This document shows positions 61,269-64,000 of a stretch of DNA of 64,000 nt, in pieces. A model generated the notes under the pieces. It worked only from the letters and a program-made list of their open reading frames with translations, was not told where the DNA came from and did no database searches. Every line of letters begins with the position of its first letter. Positions within the stretch are counted from its first letter, which is position 1. The stretch is from assembly GCA_021414005.1 (NCBI GenBank), contig JAIOPH010000002.1, forward strand, positions 1 through 64,000, given 5' to 3'. This DNA comes from Chthoniobacter sp. Its GTDB lineage: Bacteria; Verrucomicrobiota; Verrucomicrobiia; Chthoniobacterales; Chthoniobacteraceae. The translations under genes and the position numbers were made by a program.

Positions 61269-62312
61269 CTAGGTGCGGCGGGTGTCGGTCGTGGACACCT
61301 GACGCAGGAATTTGATCTCGCTCAGCGCGCGACCCGTGCCCTCGGCCACGGCGCTGAGCGGATCCTCGGCCACGTGGACCGGGAGACCTGTTTCTTCGGT
61401 GAGCAGACGATCGAGACCGCGCAACAGCGCGCCGCCGCCCGCGAGCACCAGCCCACGGTCAACAAGATCGGCGGAAAGTTCAGGCGGGCAGCGCTCGAGG
61501 GTTACGCGCACCGAATCGACGATGGTCGAAATTGGTTCGAGCAATGCCTCGCGCACTTCCTGTGAGGTGATGGTTAAAGTCTTCGGCAGCCCAGCCACAA
61601 GGTCGCGGCCTTTGACTTCCATGGTCGTTTCCTTTTCGCACGGATACGCGCTGCCGATCTTGATCTTGATGTCCTCCGCGGTGCGTTCACCGATCATCAG
61701 ATTGTAGGCGCGCTTCATGTATTGAATGATCGCCTCGTCCAGTTCATCGCCGGCTACACGCACCGAGCGGCAGAACACGATGCCCGAGAGCGAAATCAGC
61801 GCGACCTCGGTGGTGCCTCCGCCGATGTCGATGATCATGTTGCCCGCCGCGTCCTGGACCGGCAGGCCGCAGCCGATCGCCGCCGCCATCGGCTCCTCGA
61901 TCAGATGCACCTCGCGTGCGCCAGCCCGCAGCGCGCTTTCCTTTACCGCGCGTTTTTCCACCTCGGTAATGCCGCTCGGCACGGCGATGACCACCCGCGG
62001 ACGCGGCTTCAAGAATGACCGGCGCGGATGCACTTTGTGGATGAAATGCCGCAGCATCGCCTCCGTGATCTCGAAGTCCGCGATGACGCCGTCCTTCAGC
62101 GGACGAATGGCGACGATATTTCCGGGCGTGCGCCCGAGCATGCGTTTGGCCTCGTCGCCCACGGCCAGCACATGGTTGGTCCCGGCGCGCACTGCGACAA
62201 CCGAAGGTTCGCGCAGGACGATGCCGTGATCCTTGACATAAACGAGGGTGTTCGCCGTCCCGAGATCGATACCGATGTCGTTCGAGAACATCCCGAAAAT
62301 TCCATTAAACAT
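61269..62312 (-). CDS. mreB: Rod-shape-determining actin homologue MreB
   Basis: The product is 347 aa. A good ribosome binding site (AGAGGT, about ten bases upstream) precedes ATG 62312. The actin-fold nucleotide motifs are present: phosphate 1 [20 protein letters not shown], phosphate 2 [20 protein letters not shown] and the adenosine motif [18 protein letters not shown]. The N-terminal [11 protein letters not shown] is a plausible amphipathic membrane-binding helix. It directs lateral wall synthesis, and its presence with MreC, MreD and PBP2 indicates a rod-shaped or at least elongating peptidoglycan-containing cell. Confidence 0.97.
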   Translation of the reverse strand: MFNGIFGMFSNDIGIDLGTANTLVYVKDHGIVLREPSVVAVRAGTNHVLAVGDEAKRMLGRTPGNIVAIRPLKDGVIADFEITEAMLRHFIHKVHPRRSFLKPRPRVVIAVPSGITEVEKRAVKESALRAGAREVHLIEEPMAAAIGCGLPVQDAAGNMIIDIGGGTTEVALISLSGIVFCRSVRVAGDELDEAIIQYMKRAYNLMIGERTAEDIKIKIGSAYPCEKETTMEVKGRDLVAGLPKTLTITSQEVREALLEPISTIVDSVRVTLERCPPELSADLVDRGLVLAGGGALLRGLDRLLTEETGLPVHVAEDPLSAVAEGTGRALSEIKFLRQVSTTDTRRT

Positions 62313-62606
62313 TCAAAGTGAACCTCTTAAATCGTAAATTGTGGCTTGCGGGTGAACGCTTTCGATTGGGGCCGGACGCTGGGAGATAGTGGTGATCTCC
62401 TTTTAAAAATTCGCCGGAGTTGGATCGAAAAGCGGCTGAAATTAGAGGCGCGGGGTTGGCAGCGTCAAAATAAATCGCGTGGCGCGTCGCACTTCTGTCC
62501 CTTCGCGCGTCTCGCCTCTTGTTGGGCACTCCGCGGCGGAAAGGTTGATGCGTGCGCGGCATTGGTGGATAGATAGCCGCCGCGGAGCGTTCCGCCGAAA
62601 TTCCCC
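62313..62606. other. Divergent control region of mreB and comB (294 bp)
   Basis: No gene is evident. Near mreB it is AT-richer (TTAAATCGTAAATT around 62328-62341) and holds the mreB ribosome binding site. I did not find a convincing paired -35/-10 set or a palindromic operator. Confidence 0.4.
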
Positions 62607-63323
62607 ATGCACATTGATGTCGTCCTCCATCCCGCGGAAATCGTTAGTGTCTTGCCGACGCTCGATCTCTCGGGGACGGTATGCGTGGTTTTCGATGTGC
62701 TCCGGGCAACATCGTCAATGATCACCGGTCTAGCTCACGGTGCGACGGAGATTTATCCCGTACGGACAATTGACGAGGCGCTGGCGCTGAAAGTGCGGAT
62801 GCCAACGGCGGTGCTGGGCGGCGAGCGGCAGGGGGACTTGATTCCCGGTTTCGAAGTCGGAAATTCGCCAGCAGAATACGACGAGCGAGTGCGCGGGCGG
62901 CAGATCATCACCACGACCACCAATGGCACCATCGCGCTGCGGGCGTGCGACAGAGCGGAGCGCGTGCTGGTCGGCGCGGTTCTGAATATCGCGGCGCTGG
63001 CCGAGGTGCTGCAGCAGACCTGGCCCCGGCGGGTGCTGATCGTCTGCGCCGGGACCTTCGACACGTTTGCGCTGGAGGATGCGTGCGGAGCCGGGCTGCT
63101 GATCGGCTATCTCGGCGCGGAAAGTCTCGGCGATGCCGCGCACGCCGCGCTGGCGGTGTCGCGGCTTTACGCGGACCCGCGCGCGGCCTTGCGCGCCTCG
63201 CACAATGGGCGGGTGCTCGCGGCAGCGGGACGCGCTTCCGATGTGGATTGTTGCGGGCAGCTTTCGCGCTATCACGTAGTCGGTGAAATGCGGGCCGGAG
63301 TGATCCGCGCGCTCACGCCATGA
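62607..63323 (+). CDS. comB: ComB-family 2-phosphosulfolactate phosphatase-like protein
   Basis: The product is 238 aa. Family blocks: MHIDVVLHPAEIVSVLPTLD, the conserved CVVFDVLRATSSMITGLAHG, LGGERQGDLIPGFEVGNSPA, ITTTTNGTIALRACDRAERV, GAVLNIAALAEVL, VCAGTFDTFALEDACGAGLL and a late DVDCCGQLSRY. The Asp-Arg-Ser core binds phosphate and Mg2+ in ComB, which in methanogens makes sulfolactate for coenzyme M. Bacteria without that cofactor often keep a homologue whose substrate is unclear. The stop overlaps the next start (ATGA). It is divergent from mreB across a 294-bp gap. Confidence 0.88.
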   Translation: MHIDVVLHPAEIVSVLPTLDLSGTVCVVFDVLRATSSMITGLAHGATEIYPVRTIDEALALKVRMPTAVLGGERQGDLIPGFEVGNSPAEYDERVRGRQIITTTTNGTIALRACDRAERVLVGAVLNIAALAEVLQQTWPRRVLIVCAGTFDTFALEDACGAGLLIGYLGAESLGDAAHAALAVSRLYADPRAALRASHNGRVLAAAGRASDVDCCGQLSRYHVVGEMRAGVIRALTP

Positions 63324-64000
63324 GGACGGCCATCGCGCGCCTCACCGCGCCGCTCACGGCGTGGATTCCGGATATTTCGGCAGTGCCGATGCGGCGTCAG
63401 GTGGGGATTGGCGTGGTCGCGTCGGTCGTGCTGCACCTGCTGGCGTTCCTCGTCATTGCCGTGTTCGCGGCGGTGCTGCCGAAAACCGTGAATCTGACCG
63501 CCGCCGCGCCGCCGCCGGCCCAGGAGCTGGAACTCCAGATCATGCCGCCTGAGGAGCCGAAGATCGCGGCCGCTCCGGTCGCGGAGGAAAAGGCGTTCAT
63601 CGACTCGCGCGGCCTGGCGGAATCCAAGCCGGCGACCGACCCACTTTTTGAAAGTGACAAGGACATGACCGAGGCGAGCGCGCAACCGGCCACGGGCGAG
63701 CTGCCGCTGCCGAGCACGGAGGGAACGGGGCGCATGGCCAACGTGTTTGAAACAAAAAAATCGGCTGTGGGAGCCATTACCGAACCGCCCGCTCCGACCC
63801 CGCCGCCACCGGCCCAGGCCCAGCCCGAGCCCGCCGCGCCGCCGCCCGAGACGCCGCCAGCTCCACCCGCCACGCCCGCGCCGAAGAACAAGGACAAGCC
63901 CGATCCCGCCGATGTCGCCAAGGCGACGCTCGAGCGCCTCCGCGAGGTGGAAAAAAAACGCGACGAAGAGATCGCGCTCGCCGCCAAACCACTCCCGCCT
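63320..64000 (+). CDS. TonB/TolA-like membrane protein with proline-rich linker (partial, 3' end outside window)
   Basis: 227 codons are visible with no stop before the window edge. ATG 63320 overlaps the comB stop (ATGA). A cytoplasmic stretch with basic residues (AVPMRRQVG) leads to one transmembrane helix (IGVVASVVLHLLAFLVIAVF). A long periplasmic linker follows, rich in Pro, Ala and Glu (TEPPAPTPPPPAQAQPEPAA, PPPETPPAPPATPAPK). A charged, probably helical segment begins at the edge (VAKATLERLREVEKKRDEEI). This is the layout of TonB-family energy transducers or TolA. The diagnostic C-terminal domain is not in view. Confidence 0.75.
   Translation, partial: MRTAIARLTAPLTAWIPDISAVPMRRQVGIGVVASVVLHLLAFLVIAVFAAVLPKTVNLTAAAPPPAQELELQIMPPEEPKIAAAPVAEEKAFIDSRGLAESKPATDPLFESDKDMTEASAQPATGELPLPSTEGTGRMANVFETKKSAVGAITEPPAPTPPPPAQAQPEPAAPPPETPPAPPATPAPKNKDKPDPADVAKATLERLREVEKKRDEEIALAAKPLPP

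Overview
This window looks like a chromosomal segment of a Gram-negative member of the Verrucomicrobiota, in the PVC group. The placement is an inference from gene content. It rests on a fused propeller/HEAT/cytochrome c protein of the PVC type, DUF6288 and DUF6807 proteins, a Cys-type sulfatase next to a sialate O-acetylesterase, a type-B succinate dehydrogenase, a zinc-ribbon/OmpA-like protein and the gene order mreB-mreC-mreD-mrdA-rng. GC content is high and coding density is dense on both strands. I see no tRNA or rRNA gene, no CRISPR array and no prophage.

Layout. 1-0.5 kb: debris of two unrelated transposases (IS3-type and IS481-type). 0.6-16.8 kb: mostly single genes and short pairs. 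These are a secreted DUF6288/PDZ/HEAT protein, a two-gene TIR plus membrane coiled-coil cassette, a VTT/DedA membrane protein, an aldo/keto reductase, the DUF6807-PVC cytochrome pair, a NUDIX hydrolase divergent from a DUF423 protein across a perfect inverted repeat, a siroheme nitrite/sulfite reductase, an FGE-fold protein lacking the catalytic cysteines, an orphan PstS-like protein, a SpmA-SpmB fusion and a gamma-carbonic anhydrase. 17-22 kb: HU, then a giant hybrid histidine kinase overlapping a response regulator. 22-26 kb: sdhCAB, a CoA-binding protein and an RRM protein. 26.6-32 kb: a copper/silver-type efflux operon (Cys-rich small protein, cusB, cusA). Its CusA carries two repeat-derived insertions in equivalent loops. 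32-34 kb: galT translationally coupled to a galactofuranose-type binding lipoprotein. 34-40 kb: two more sensor kinases and a CheY-like receiver. 40-47 kb: pseudouridine synthase, zinc-ribbon/OmpA-like protein, spermidine-synthase-fold enzyme, lipoprotein hydrolase, N-acetylglutamate synthase and a sodium/solute symporter.

47-51 kb holds dnaA-dnaN-recF, preceded by a 435-bp gap with DnaA boxes, one of which covers the dnaA start codon. This is the best candidate for the replication origin or for a dnaA autoregulatory region. 51-55.8 kb: sialate O-acetylesterase, sulfatase, tRNA-dihydrouridine synthase and a small membrane protein. 55.9-62.3 kb: the rod-shape/cell-wall cluster mreB-mreC-mreD-mrdA-rng, reading leftward. 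62.6-64 kb: a ComB-like phosphatase overlapping a TonB/TolA-like proline-rich protein that runs off the window.

The most unusual items are: (i) the TIR/membrane coiled-coil pair, a candidate uncharacterised signalling or defence module; (ii) the in-frame palindromic element inside cusA, plus a second repeat-like insertion in the pseudo-symmetric loop; (iii) the 30-bp perfect inverted repeat that ends one base from the start codons of two divergent genes; (iv) the DnaA box on the dnaA start codon; and (v) the Cys-rich secreted protein leading the metal-efflux operon.
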